Notes: a model not told the origin generated them from the letters alone. 64,000 nt of DNA from Dietzia sp. B32 (GCF_024732245.1 NZ_CP093845.1:868001-932000), one strand, 5' to 3'. Shown: positions 16,267 through 27,883, counted from the stretch's first letter. Program-made: numbers and translations.

Positions 16267-16703
16267 GCACCTGGCCCGACTGGATCCTCGTCGCGATCGT
16301 GGTGACGCTGAGTCTGATCGCCTCCGCGGCGCTCGGTTCGCCGATCGCGTCGCTCGTCCTGCGCTCGGCGCGGGTGCCCGAACCCCCGACCGTCGAGGTG
16401 AGTGGTGACTCGCGCCGGCCCGTGGTGCGCCGACGGGACGACCCCACCCCGGTCGTCCGCGAGGTGCTGCGCGGCGGGATGTGGATCGGGATCCTCGAAC
16501 GCATCGGGCTCACGGCCGCCATCCTCGCCGGCCGCTTCGAGCTCGCCGCGGTGGTGGTGGCGATCAAGGCGCTCGGTCGCTATCCCGAGATCCGGGAGAA
16601 TCCCGCGGTCAGCGAGCGGTTCATCATCGGCACGCTCGCCTCACTTCTCGTCGCCGCCGCGTGCGGGGCGCTCGGTCTCGCGATTCTGCATACCCTGGGC
16701 TGA
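16263..16703 (+). CDS. small membrane protein coupled to the SatD-like gene
   Basis: A 146-residue protein with one hydrophobic segment at the N-terminus (about 7-34), a basic linker (V-R-R-R-D-D-P-T), then three hydrophobic segments including G-M-W-I-G-I-L-E-R-I-G-L-T-A-A-I-L-A-G-R. The stretch K-A-L-G-R-Y-P-E-I is conserved in SatD-associated membrane proteins as I recall them. Its ATG overlaps the SatD stop (ATGA), so the two proteins are made together and probably work together. Confidence 0.65.
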   Translation: MSTWPDWILVAIVVTLSLIASAALGSPIASLVLRSARVPEPPTVEVSGDSRRPVVRRRDDPTPVVREVLRGGMWIGILERIGLTAAILAGRFELAAVVVAIKALGRYPEIRENPAVSERFIIGTLASLLVAAACGALGLAILHTLG

Positions 16704-16738
16704 GCACGGTACCGATCCCCGAGGAGAGGACACCCGCC

Positions 16739-17443
16739 ATGACCCGCACGAGGATTCTGATCTCCGCCGCAGTGGCCGCCTCCGCGCTGGCCCTGACCGC
16801 CTGCGCCGACAGCGGTGACGACCCGGCGGCCGCACCCACCAGCTCCGCCGGCGCAGGCGCAGAGTCCGGCACCAGCGCGGAGTCCGGCGCGCCCGCCGAG
16901 TCCGACTCCGACGCCCCCGCCGAGGCCGGGGAACCCACCGCCGCCGACGTGATGTTCTCCCGGATGATGATCCCGCACCACGAGCAGGCGATCGAGATGA
17001 GCGACATCATCCTGGCCAAGCCCGACATCCCCGCAGACGTCACCGCCCTCGCCGAGAAGATCAAGGCCGAGCAGGGCCCGGAGATCGAGCAGATGGAGGC
17101 GTGGCTGGACGAGTGGGATCAGCCGACCGGACCGCGGGACGGCCACGGTGGTCACGGTGGCGGCAGCCAGGGCGACGGCGGCATGAACATGGGTGAGGAC
17201 ATGTCGATGATGGGCGGCATGCTCTCCGCCGACGAGCTCCAACAGTTGTCCGATAGCGAGGGCACCGACGCCGTACGACTGTTCCTCGAGCAGATGATCG
17301 CCCACCACGAGGGAGCCATAGACATGGCCCGGGGCGAGGTGGCGGACGGCGGGTATCAGCCGACCATCGACCTGGCCCGGTCGATCATCGACACCCAGCA
17401 GCGGGAGATCGCCACCATGCGTGACATGCTCTCCGCGATGTGA
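16739..17443 (+). CDS. DUF305 lipoprotein, probable copper-binding
   Basis: A 234-residue exported lipoprotein. The lipobox A-L-T-A-C follows a short signal sequence, and a Ser/Ala/Glu/Gly-rich linker follows. Two DUF305 halves each carry the metal-type motif: M-M-I-P-H-H-E-Q-A-I-E-M and M-I-A-H-H-E-G-A-I-D-M. Between them is a Gly/His/Met-rich stretch (D-G-H-G-G-H-G-G-G; M-N-M-G-E-D-M-S-M-M-G-G-M) that suits copper or silver. DUF305 proteins are often found with copper resistance genes. A strong GAGGAGAGGA ribosome site precedes the ATG. It lies directly before the CueP-like gene, forming a likely periplasmic copper-handling operon. Confidence 0.85.
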   Translation: MTRTRILISAAVAASALALTACADSGDDPAAAPTSSAGAGAESGTSAESGAPAESDSDAPAEAGEPTAADVMFSRMMIPHHEQAIEMSDIILAKPDIPADVTALAEKIKAEQGPEIEQMEAWLDEWDQPTGPRDGHGGHGGGSQGDGGMNMGEDMSMMGGMLSADELQQLSDSEGTDAVRLFLEQMIAHHEGAIDMARGEVADGGYQPTIDLARSIIDTQQREIATMRDMLSAM

Positions 17444-17487
17444 GACCTCACCGTTACCGCGAGACCGGACAAGGAGCCCACCCGGAA

Positions 17488-18105
17488 ATGCCCCCCACCC
17501 CTCGCCCGCGGCGCCGCGCCCTGGCCGCAGCCCTCACCGCGAGCTGCCTCACCCTCGCAGCCTGCGGCACCACGCAGTCGAACCCGGGAGAACCGGGCCG
17601 GACCGCGGCGGGCCAGACCGCGGCGGCCGAGGTCCTCGACCAGTACGGCCTGGCCGACATGGATGCCCGCGGGGTGATCGAACACCTCGACACGATGCCC
17701 GTCGCCGAGCGCCCCACCACGCTCGTGGCCTCGGTCCAGCCGACCGAACTCGTCCTCACCGACAACGCCGGCGGCTCCATCGCGACCCTGCCGATGCCGG
17801 ACGACGAGTTCTACCTTTCCGTCGCGCCGTACCGGGACCGGACCCATGACTGCCTCTTCCACAGCCTGACCACCTGTCTCGGTGAGTTGGGCGGCGAGAC
17901 CGTCGACATCACAGTGACCGACGACGCGGGACAGTCGATCCTCGAGGAGACGCGCACGGTCTACGACAACGGCTTCGTCGGACTGTGGCTCCCCCGCGAT
18001 CTCACCGGCACCCTCACCATCGAGCACGACGGCGCGACCTCGGAGGTACCGATCTCCACCGGTGACGACGACCTCACCTGTCTAACCACCGCGCACCTGA
18101 CCTAG
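17488..18105 (+). CDS. cueP: CueP-family periplasmic copper-binding lipoprotein
   Basis: A 205-residue lipoprotein with lipobox L-A-A-C. The mature part matches CueP: L-D-Q-Y-G-L-A-D-M-D-A-R-G-V-I-E, then T-H-D-C-L-F-H-S-L-T-T-C and F-V-G-L-W-L-P-R-D. The three family cysteines are C122, C130 and C198. Their spacing (8 and 76) equals the C96/C104/C172 pattern I recall for Salmonella CueP, which binds copper and helps supply or detoxify it in the periplasm. ATG 17488 with AGGAG upstream is preferred, because a GTG at 17440 would place 16 odd residues before the signal peptide. It follows the DUF305 gene closely. Confidence 0.85.
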   Translation: MPPTPRPRRRALAAALTASCLTLAACGTTQSNPGEPGRTAAGQTAAAEVLDQYGLADMDARGVIEHLDTMPVAERPTTLVASVQPTELVLTDNAGGSIATLPMPDDEFYLSVAPYRDRTHDCLFHSLTTCLGELGGETVDITVTDDAGQSILEETRTVYDNGFVGLWLPRDLTGTLTIEHDGATSEVPISTGDDDLTCLTTAHLT

Positions 18106-18172
18106 AGTCCGCCCCGCACCAGCTCCCAGCACCAGCTCCCCGCTCCCCGCTCCCAGCCCCAGGAGACCGCCC

Positions 18173-18769
18173 ATGGTCACAGTCCGTACGGCCACGCGCG
18201 CCGATGCCCCCGCGATCGCCCGCATCCTCACCGAGGCCTTCCGCGACGACCCTGCGTGGTCGGTCACCCTGCCCAATGACGAGACCCGAGCCGCCAAGCT
18301 GACCGCGTACTACCTCCGCCGCGTGCGGCGACACCCCCAGTGGATCGACGTCGCGATGGACGACGGACGCCTCGTCGGCGCGATCATGTGGGCGCCCCCG
18401 GCCGACACCGGTGCCCTCGCCACCGCCGCGCGCGGAATCTCCGGCGCTGCGCGCTGGACCCTGGGCCGGCTGCCCCTCGGACGCGGCACCCGCCACACCC
18501 ACCAGATCGAGGCCTACCGGCCCACCACACCGCACTGGTACATCCGCGACATCGGCACCGGACCCGAAGCCCGCGGCAAGGGCGTCGGATCTGCACTGCT
18601 CGAGCACCGCCTGCGGGTCGTCGACCAATCGCAGACCCCGCTCGCGTTCCTCGAGTCCACCACCCCGGCGAGCCGTCGGCTCTACGAGCGTTTCGGATTC
18701 GAGGCGGTGGGCTCCGTGCCGACCCTGCCCGGCCAGTCCTCGACCGCCATGGTGCGCGGGCGCTCTTGA
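18173..18769 (+). CDS. GNAT-family N-acetyltransferase
   Basis: A 198-residue GNAT enzyme. The acetyl-CoA pyrophosphate loop is G-P-E-A-R-G-K-G-V-G-S-A-L-L, preceded by the beta-strand W-Y-I-R-D-I-G-T. The C-terminal L-Y-E-R-F-G-F-E-A-V-G is the usual GNAT closing motif. It transfers an acetyl group from acetyl-CoA to an amine, but the acceptor is not evident. AGGAG precedes the ATG by 7 bases. The 60 bases upstream contain short CAGCTCCC repeats. Confidence 0.85.
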   Translation: MVTVRTATRADAPAIARILTEAFRDDPAWSVTLPNDETRAAKLTAYYLRRVRRHPQWIDVAMDDGRLVGAIMWAPPADTGALATAARGISGAARWTLGRLPLGRGTRHTHQIEAYRPTTPHWYIRDIGTGPEARGKGVGSALLEHRLRVVDQSQTPLAFLESTTPASRRLYERFGFEAVGSVPTLPGQSSTAMVRGRS

Positions 18770-18812
18770 GCCCACTGGCCGGTATTCTGCCCCATCCGGA
18801 GGAAGTTCTAGC

Positions 18813-19199
18813 TCAGCCCCCAGCGCCCGGCTTGAGAGTTCCATCTGGGTTTAGGGCGTTCGGAGCGACTTCCACCCAACGTGCAGGGTTGGGAGTACCC
18901 ATGAAGGTGCAGCGGAGCTTATTGGGCGACAGTTCGCCGATCCTCGACTGCGGGCAGATATCTCCTGGTCGCGGGTTGGGCGCTGCCGGCGGGGGCGGCA
19001 GCGGCGGGAGATGGAACTCCCATTCAAACGGGTATGGCAGCGGGGGAAGCTGCCAGATCGGAATATCGAACGGACGCGGAACAACGATTGCGTCGACTAC
19101 CGACCCGATGGCTGGCTGCGCGCTGGCGGTGGGCGCCAGCGCTAAAGCCATTCCGACAACAACTGGCGCGAGAACCAAGGTGGTGGCATGGCGCTTCAC
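18813..19199 (-). CDS. small secreted proline-rich protein A
   Basis: A 128-residue protein with a clear signal peptide (basic M-K-R-H, hydrophobic core, cleavage near A-S-A-Q). The mature part is rich in Pro, Leu and Trp and contains W-Q-L-P-P-L-P-Y-P-F-E-W, P-P-L-P-P-P-P, and a C-x20-C pair (the Cys in G-D-I-C-P and L-R-C-T-F). It is divergent from secreted protein B at 19372, with which it shares the Q-L-P-x-L-P-Y-P-x-x-W motif. The two look like distant paralogues. Function unknown; cell-surface or secreted. Confidence 0.65.
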   Translation of the reverse strand: MKRHATTLVLAPVVVGMALALAPTASAQPAIGSVVDAIVVPRPFDIPIWQLPPLPYPFEWEFHLPPLPPPPAAPNPRPGDICPQSRIGELSPNKLRCTFMGTPNPARWVEVAPNALNPDGTLKPGAGG

Positions 19200-19231
19200 T
19201 GGGACCCCTCTTCATAAGCTCAGGACAGTCC

Positions 19232-19344
19232 GGATAAGTACCCTTATGAATCGGGTTATCTTATCCACGGCGGATATTAGCAACCCTGAGTAGTGGGAAT
19301 TCTAGAACTCCGCCAATTGCTAGGGGCTCGCTGTTCTAATTGGC
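19232..19344. promoter_or_regulatory. cluster of inverted repeats between two secreted-protein genes
   Basis: GGATAAG (19232-19238) faces CTTATCC (19260-19266), and ATAAG/CTTAT (19234-19247) forms a nested hairpin. A second inverted repeat, GCCAATT (19312-19318) / AATTGGC (19338-19344), lies nearer the plus-strand gene. The density of symmetrical AT-rich motifs suggests shared regulation of the divergent pair. No cognate regulator is adjacent. Confidence 0.4.
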
Positions 19345-19371
19345 AGCACCCTTAAGGAAAGTGGACTTGCA

Positions 19372-19935
19372 ATGTCACGTACTCGCACATTGTTCGCCGG
19401 GTTTGCTGGCGCGATCGCCATCACCGCCACCCTCACACCGACCGCCGGCGGCCAGGTCCTGCCCGGCGGCTCGGTCGAGCTGCCCCCGATGGCGTCGGTA
19501 CCTGTTCCAGTACCTGCCGGGTCTACAAGCGCCCAGCTGCCGACACTCCCCTACCCGCTCGTCTGGCACGACCTCGTCGCACCGGCACCCCGGGTTCCTC
19601 AGTACGTGGCATCGAATTGGGTGGTCCCGTTCAGCTACTGTCCCGCTCCAAACCAGCGAGCATTCGCACAAGATGGCACCCAGCTCTGGTGCGCTCAGTT
19701 GAGCCGCACGGATGCCCGCCTCTGGGCGCCGTATCCGACCCCGGTTCCGTACCCGGCTCCCGCCCTCGCTCCTGGCCTGCCGAACTTCACCGAGGTCGCA
19801 AATTCGCTCGGTGCTAAACCGTGCCCCAACGTTGGAACCAGGGCAATCGACCCGTCCAACGGGCAAGAGGCATTCTGCGACTACCGGCGCCTCACCCACG
19901 TCGGAACCATCTGGCAGTACGAGCCGGGCTCCTAG
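19372..19935 (+). CDS. small secreted proline-rich protein B
   Basis: A 187-residue protein with a signal peptide ending near T-A-G-G-Q. The mature sequence is Pro-, Val- and Tyr-rich and contains A-Q-L-P-T-L-P-Y-P-L-V-W, a second P-Y-P-T-P-V-P-Y-P-A-P-A stretch and four Cys (Y-C-P-A, W-C-A-Q, P-C-P-N, F-C-D-Y) that may form two disulfides. It shares the L-P-Y-P motif and general layout with protein A, which is divergently transcribed. No enzyme motif. Likely an envelope or secreted structural protein. Confidence 0.65.
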   Translation: MSRTRTLFAGFAGAIAITATLTPTAGGQVLPGGSVELPPMASVPVPVPAGSTSAQLPTLPYPLVWHDLVAPAPRVPQYVASNWVVPFSYCPAPNQRAFAQDGTQLWCAQLSRTDARLWAPYPTPVPYPAPALAPGLPNFTEVANSLGAKPCPNVGTRAIDPSNGQEAFCDYRRLTHVGTIWQYEPGS

Positions 19936-20152
19936 GAGACGGCCCTGAGCACGCCGATCGGTCCGACCGAACGGTTGCTTAAACGTCTGAGGGGACGACC
20001 TGTCAAAGGATCGGGACCGACAAAGTGCGCAGTCGATTTCGACCGAACATGGCGGCTAGGACTGCCTCGAAAGTGGCAGGAGCCGGGCAGCGATCGCATG
20101 CTCATGGAGAGCGCGCCGCCAGCCGGCCCCTGCCGGAGGTGATGACGGGCGA

Positions 20153-20284
20153 CTAGATGATCGCCTCGCCGTCGCGCCTGGACTCCGCGACCTCCTTGAC
20201 GAAGCCACGCACGAGCACGGCCAGGACGCCGGCCACGATCACCGGCCATATGAGCACATAGATGGTGAGAAGAATCGGTGTCAT
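20153..20284 (-). CDS. 43-residue small subunit of the sodium:solute symporter
   Basis: A short gene that begins 20 bases after the symporter stop. The product M-T-P-I-L-L-T-I-Y-V-L-I-W-P-V-I is a single membrane helix followed by R-G-F-V-K-E-V-A-E-S-R-R-D-G-E and ends in A-I-I. This matches the 40-50 residue 'putative transporter small subunit' proteins encoded after SSS-family transporters in actinobacteria, analogous to the small subunit MetS of NSS transporters. It probably stabilises or regulates the large subunit. Confidence 0.75.
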   Translation of the reverse strand: MTPILLTIYVLIWPVIVAGVLAVLVRGFVKEVAESRRDGEAII

Positions 20285-20304
20285 GAGTATCTGACCTGCC
20301 TTTC

Positions 20305-22056
20305 CTAGACCCGAACCAGGTCGTCGTCGTCGTTGTCGTCGTCATCGCGTCGGCGCCGATCACTCCCGGCGGCGACCACGGCTGCGTCACCCTCGGCCTC
20401 GGCCTCGAGCTCCTCCGCGACCTCCTCCGTGTCGTAGTCGGCGGTGTCACCGGCGATCGTGGCGAAGTCGAACTCCATCGAGCTACGGAACGACATGCCG
20501 GCACAGACGAGCGTGCTCACCGCGTACGCCACGAGCGAGGCGGTCAGCGTGTCGTAGTCGCGCAGGAAGCCGAAGATGAACGGCGAACTGGCCACCGCGG
20601 CGATCACCGCGACCACCAGCGCCGGACGGAGCCCGATGAAGCCGAACACCATCAGGCCCAGCACCACGCCTACACCGACCACGGCCAGGGCCTCGATCGC
20701 GATGGGCAGCACACCCGTGTCCGGGACGAGCCCGAAACGGGTCGGGATGAACACGGCCAGCGCCACCAGCACGGAGACGGTGAACGCGGAGTTGGTGACC
20801 TTCTTCCAGTAGAAGCTCGCGATCACCGGGAACACGAGCGCACCCCACAGGGCGCCCACGAACACCAGCAGGTCCAGGATGTTGAACCGGATGTTCGCGA
20901 AGATCAACGCCGCCACCGTCGCCAGGATCATGGTGACGCGGCCGATGATGAGCATCGTGCGCGGGTTGGGAATCCTGCCCCGGCTGCGCAGGCTCTGGCC
21001 GTACATGTCGGTCATCGCGATCGAGGACATGGCCGCCAGATCCGAGTCCGCCGTCGAGGACAGCGAGCCGATGATCATGATGAAGAAGACGGCGACGAGC
21101 ACGCCCGGCAGGTACTCGGCGGCGACCTGCGGGAGCAGGTTGTTCGGGTCGCCGTCGGAGGGATCGATGCCCGCGTACAGCGCCAGCACCCCCACCATGC
21201 CGATACCGATGATCGTGGCGCCGTAGCCGATGGTCGCCGTGATGAACGTCGGCTTGATCAGGTCCTCACGCACCGCGAACAGTCGCTGGGCGATGGTCTG
21301 GTTACCGATGGCGTAGGCCAGCACGGCCGCGATGTACGGGGCGCCCTGGTTGAGGAACGCATCGGAGGAGAAGAACGACTGCTGCTGCGGCGTGAGGTTC
21401 TGGGCGCCGGACTCGAACAACTCGATGCCGCCGAGGAAGAAGAACATCGCCGGCACGATGATGATCACCGCGCCGAGCATCGCCAGCACCTGGCCGAAGT
21501 CCGTCAGCACCGAGGCACGGAAACCCGACCACAGGGTGTAGAGCAGGACGCCGCCGGCGATCACGATCACGCCCTGGATGAAGCTGAACGGGCTGAGCAT
21601 GGAGATCAGCGCGCCGCCGGCGATGAAGTTCGACGTCAGCGAGATGACGGAACCGAGGATGTTGGATCCGGCCAGCATGAGCTGGGAGGACCGGCCGTGG
21701 CGGGCGAACATGACCTCCGCGAGGGTGTGCGCCTGGGGCGCGACCTTCCGGATGCGTCGCCCGAAGGGGTAGATGAACAGGATCATCAGGGCACCCCAGA
21801 GCCCGTAGTGGATCGGCCCCGAGATGCCGTAGAGGTAGCCCGAGTTGACCGAGGCGTACATGGATGACGCCCAGATCCACGTAGCGGTCATCGATGCCGC
21901 CGACATGCCGAACCCGATCTTGTGACCGGCGGTCATGAAGTCGTCGGCGTTCTCGTCCTTCTGCGCGATCCGCATGGAACCGAACATGGTTCCGCCGTAG
22001 AACAACAGTAGAAGTAACACGACAGCGGTCGCGCTCAATGCTGTGGTTTCAAGCAA
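20305..22056 (-). CDS. sodium:solute symporter (SSS family)
   Basis: About 583 residues and 13-14 membrane helices. The early block D-F-M-T-A-G-H-K-I-G-F-G-M-S-A-A-S-M-T-A-T-W-I-W-A and the motif G-S-L-S-S-T-A-D-S-D-L-A-A are typical of the SSS fold, where they contribute to sodium binding. The substrate is not deducible, though the closest subfamily feel is urea/short-chain acid/amino acid uptake. I choose the TTG at 22056 because AGGGG lies 8 bases upstream and the first helix follows directly. Longer frames include non-hydrophobic leader sequence. The C-terminal tail is acidic and ends with Asp runs (D-D-D-D-N-D-D-D-D). It is followed by the 43-residue partner gene. Confidence 0.8.
   Translation of the reverse strand: MLETTALSATAVVLLLLLFYGGTMFGSMRIAQKDENADDFMTAGHKIGFGMSAASMTATWIWASSMYASVNSGYLYGISGPIHYGLWGALMILFIYPFGRRIRKVAPQAHTLAEVMFARHGRSSQLMLAGSNILGSVISLTSNFIAGGALISMLSPFSFIQGVIVIAGGVLLYTLWSGFRASVLTDFGQVLAMLGAVIIIVPAMFFFLGGIELFESGAQNLTPQQQSFFSSDAFLNQGAPYIAAVLAYAIGNQTIAQRLFAVREDLIKPTFITATIGYGATIIGIGMVGVLALYAGIDPSDGDPNNLLPQVAAEYLPGVLVAVFFIMIIGSLSSTADSDLAAMSSIAMTDMYGQSLRSRGRIPNPRTMLIIGRVTMILATVAALIFANIRFNILDLLVFVGALWGALVFPVIASFYWKKVTNSAFTVSVLVALAVFIPTRFGLVPDTGVLPIAIEALAVVGVGVVLGLMVFGFIGLRPALVVAVIAAVASSPFIFGFLRDYDTLTASLVAYAVSTLVCAGMSFRSSMEFDFATIAGDTADYDTEEVAEELEAEAEGDAAVVAAGSDRRRRDDDDNDDDDLVRV
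20321..20349. repeat. GTC microsatellite encoding the Asp-rich symporter tail
   Basis: A run of GTC/GTT units which, on the minus strand, encodes D-D-D-D-N-D-D-D-D at the C-terminus of the symporter. It lies at the very end of the gene, where length variation would be tolerated. Confidence 0.7.
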
Positions 22057-22451
22057 CCTTTCTGCCCCTTTCCCTCTTCTTTTGTTAGACCAACGTTCCC
22101 ACCATAGAGAAGTCTGGGCGGAAACTGAGAATCCTCCCGGGGAGGGCGGTTGTCGGAGAGCTCCAAAGACGGCAACCGATGTGCCGAGATCTCGCCCGGA
22201 TTTCTGGGGTGCCGATGGAGGGAAGCGCCAAATCCCGTCCCGCACTCAGGCTGCGTTGTAGAAATCTCCCGGCCACCCGCACACACCCAACAATTCTCAC
22301 CCGAGTGCAACAAATACCGTCTCTGGGCAGGCGAGATGCCCGGTCGGGAAACTCCGGTCCGCGGCCTCGGAACGTCGGCTCACCGGGACGCAGAGACGCG
22401 TCAACTTAAGGAAGAGGTCACCGATGGGGCAGGAGGAGCTGAGCGCCCGGC
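22057..22451. other. 395-base leader region between mazG and the symporter
   Basis: This gap is upstream of the symporter and downstream of mazG, both on the minus strand. It has several short self-complementary stretches: CGGTTG/CAACCG arms around 22148-22180 and a 13-base CCTCCC-G-GGGAGG near 22134-22146. I recognise no known riboswitch in it. It is long enough for a structured leader or a small RNA. I see no convincing open frame with a ribosome site. Confidence 0.4.
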
Positions 22452-23407
22452 CTAGCTGACGTCGTGCCCGGACTCGGCGGTGTCGTGAACGGCCTGGGCG
22501 GAGTGGGCCGAACGCCATGCCTCGCGCCAGTCATCGGCGGTCGCGGCGTCCACGGGCCCCGATAGACGCGATTCGGCTGCACTGACGGCGCTCGCGAACC
22601 GCCGGACCACTTTCCGGTACTCGACCTCCGCGGAACCCGAATCGTCCGCGTCGTCCCCGCGAGCGCGGAACAACCCCGTGGGGTCCACGTGGACGACCCG
22701 CATCCCGGCGGGAACGAGATCGTCGGGGATCCCGGCCGAGCGGACACGCTCCAGCACCTTCTGCCCCAGCGCCAGGGCGGGCATGTCCCAGGAGATGCCC
22801 TCGACCACACCGCGCGGCGGGCGGCCTGCGCGCTCGGCGGCCTTGGCCTGCTGCCACAGACGGTCCTGCTCCGCCGCATTGAGGGACCCGGACCCGTTGC
22901 CGGGCGCACTGCCGGGCGCAGCCCCGGGCCCACGACCGGGCTCACTGCCGGGCTCGTCGGTGAACCAGTACGGAGCCCGGCGGCGGAGCTTGTCGAGCAG
23001 CGCCCCGGCCACGTCGTGCACGTCGAACGGCTCGGAGTCCCGCTCCGCCCCGATCGCCGCGTGGAACAGCACCTGCAGCAGCAGGTCGCCCAGCTCGGAG
23101 ACCAGCTCGTCGCGGTCACCGTCGGCCACCGCGTCGACCAGCTCCCACGACTCCTCGAGCAGGTACCGCAGGAGGGAGGCGTGGGTCTGGGCGGACTCCC
23201 ACTCGCCGTCGCGGCGGATGCGGGCCATCACCTCGACGGCCTCGGCCAGGCGATCGCCGGCGGCGCCCCCCCGAGCGCCCGACGCCGTCGAGAAGACAGT
23301 TTCGCGCGCATCTGCCGAGTGGCCTTGTGCGGAACCGTCTTCTCGATGGGGAAGGTGGGCGTCGCGGTGGGGGTCGGGGTGGGCGTCGCGGGCCGAAGCG
23401 CCGGAGC

Positions 23408-23411
<4 letters not shown>
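22452..23411 (-). CDS. mazG: nucleoside triphosphate pyrophosphohydrolase MazG
   Basis: A 319-residue MazG enzyme, which hydrolyses (d)NTPs to the monophosphate and clears abnormal nucleotides. The metal-binding blocks are [12 protein letters not shown] and [12 protein letters not shown], and the C-terminal region is of normal length. The ATG overlaps the mfd stop (ATGA), so translation is coupled. Two insertions are odd. The N-terminal extension (about residues 22-42) is encoded by a palindromic repeat element, and a Gly/Pro/Ser-rich stretch ([13 protein letters not shown]) encoded by degenerate GCCGGGC repeats splits the protein near residues 155-180. Both preserve the frame. Confidence 0.9.
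23288..23346. repeat. palindromic repeat element, copy 2, inside mazG
   Basis: A 59-base inverted repeat: the ten bases TCGAGAAGAC (23288-23297) pair perfectly with GTCTTCTCGA (23337-23346), and pairing continues inward for about ten more positions with one mismatch and a few G-T pairs. The central CATCTGCCGAG matches the loop of the copy at 14584-14643. It lies in frame in the 5' part of mazG and is translated. Confidence 0.85.
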
Positions 23412-27100
<3,689 letters not shown>

Positions 27101-27229
27101 GCGTGTGGATCCTCCGGGTAGGGGGTTCGTCGAGCCGGGGTGTGCGGAGCGCACGGGTGGTGGGACGCACACCTGAAGGGCCGCAGATCCTCCACTCTAA
27201 CCGCGCACCCGCCCCGGTAGCCTGTGCCT

Positions 27230-27877
27230 ATGCGCGAGACCACAGACGCCGAGCACGTCGAGACCGACACCGCCCACGACACGATCGGCGCAAGGGTCTT
27301 CACCGACCGGTGGATCGGCGTGCTCCTGGCGATCGGTTCGGCGATCGCGCTGGTCGCCTCGTTCCAGCTCAGCCTGGACAAGATCCGGCTGCTGGAGAAC
27401 CCGGAGTACACGCCGGCGTGCAACTTCTCCATCCTCATGAGCTGCAAGAGCGTCATCAACTCCGCCCAGGGCGAGGCGTTCGGGTTCCCCAACCCCTTCA
27501 TCGGGCTCGTCGGGTACGGCATCGTCATCGCGATCGGCGTCGCCGCCGCCTCCGGGGTGCGGTTCCCCCGCTGGTACTGGGTGGGCGCGCTGCTCGGACT
27601 GACGTTCGCCGCGGTCTTCGTTCACTGGCTCGCGTTCCAGTCGATCTTCTCCATCCAGGTGCTGTGCCCGTGGTGCATGGTCGTGTGGGCCGTGACCATC
27701 CCCATGTTCTGGTACACGCTGCTGCACGTGCTGGCGAAGGTCACGCGCGCGGGCTGGGTGCGCGCGCTGCAGCGATGGCACCTGGTGCCCGTGGTGGTCT
27801 GGTACCTGGCGGTGGCGGGTGTGATCCTGTGGGCCTTTTGGGACTTCTACTGGGCCGACTTCTTCGCCAACCTCTGA
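27230..27877 (+). CDS. vitamin K epoxide reductase (VKOR) family protein
   Basis: A 215-residue membrane protein with four to five helices. The family redox cysteines are all present: C64 and C72 in the first loop (A-C-N-F-S-I-L-M-S-C) and the C146-P-W-C149 active site. Bacterial VKOR reoxidises the disulfide-forming partner (DsbA-like) using quinone, so this protein should support disulfide bond formation in exported proteins. An upstream GTG at 27224 is a possible alternative start. It is followed after 6 bases by the glycosyltransferase of the next cluster and may share its transcript. Confidence 0.9.
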   Translation: MRETTDAEHVETDTAHDTIGARVFTDRWIGVLLAIGSAIALVASFQLSLDKIRLLENPEYTPACNFSILMSCKSVINSAQGEAFGFPNPFIGLVGYGIVIAIGVAAASGVRFPRWYWVGALLGLTFAAVFVHWLAFQSIFSIQVLCPWCMVVWAVTIPMFWYTLLHVLAKVTRAGWVRALQRWHLVPVVVWYLAVAGVILWAFWDFYWADFFANL

Positions 27878-27883
27878 CCGGCC

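Noticed and set aside
19936-20152. A coding gene in the gap after secreted protein B
   Set aside because: A short open stretch exists on the plus strand but has no ribosome site, start context or recognisable motif.
22131-22180. Possible glycine or SAM riboswitch before the symporter
   Set aside because: The hairpins are present, but none of the conserved core motifs of known classes could be found by eye.
27101-27172. Longer N-terminus for Mfd starting at 27172
   Set aside because: The GTG at 27100 has a good GGAGGA ribosome site, and the extra residues would occupy the divergent promoter region.
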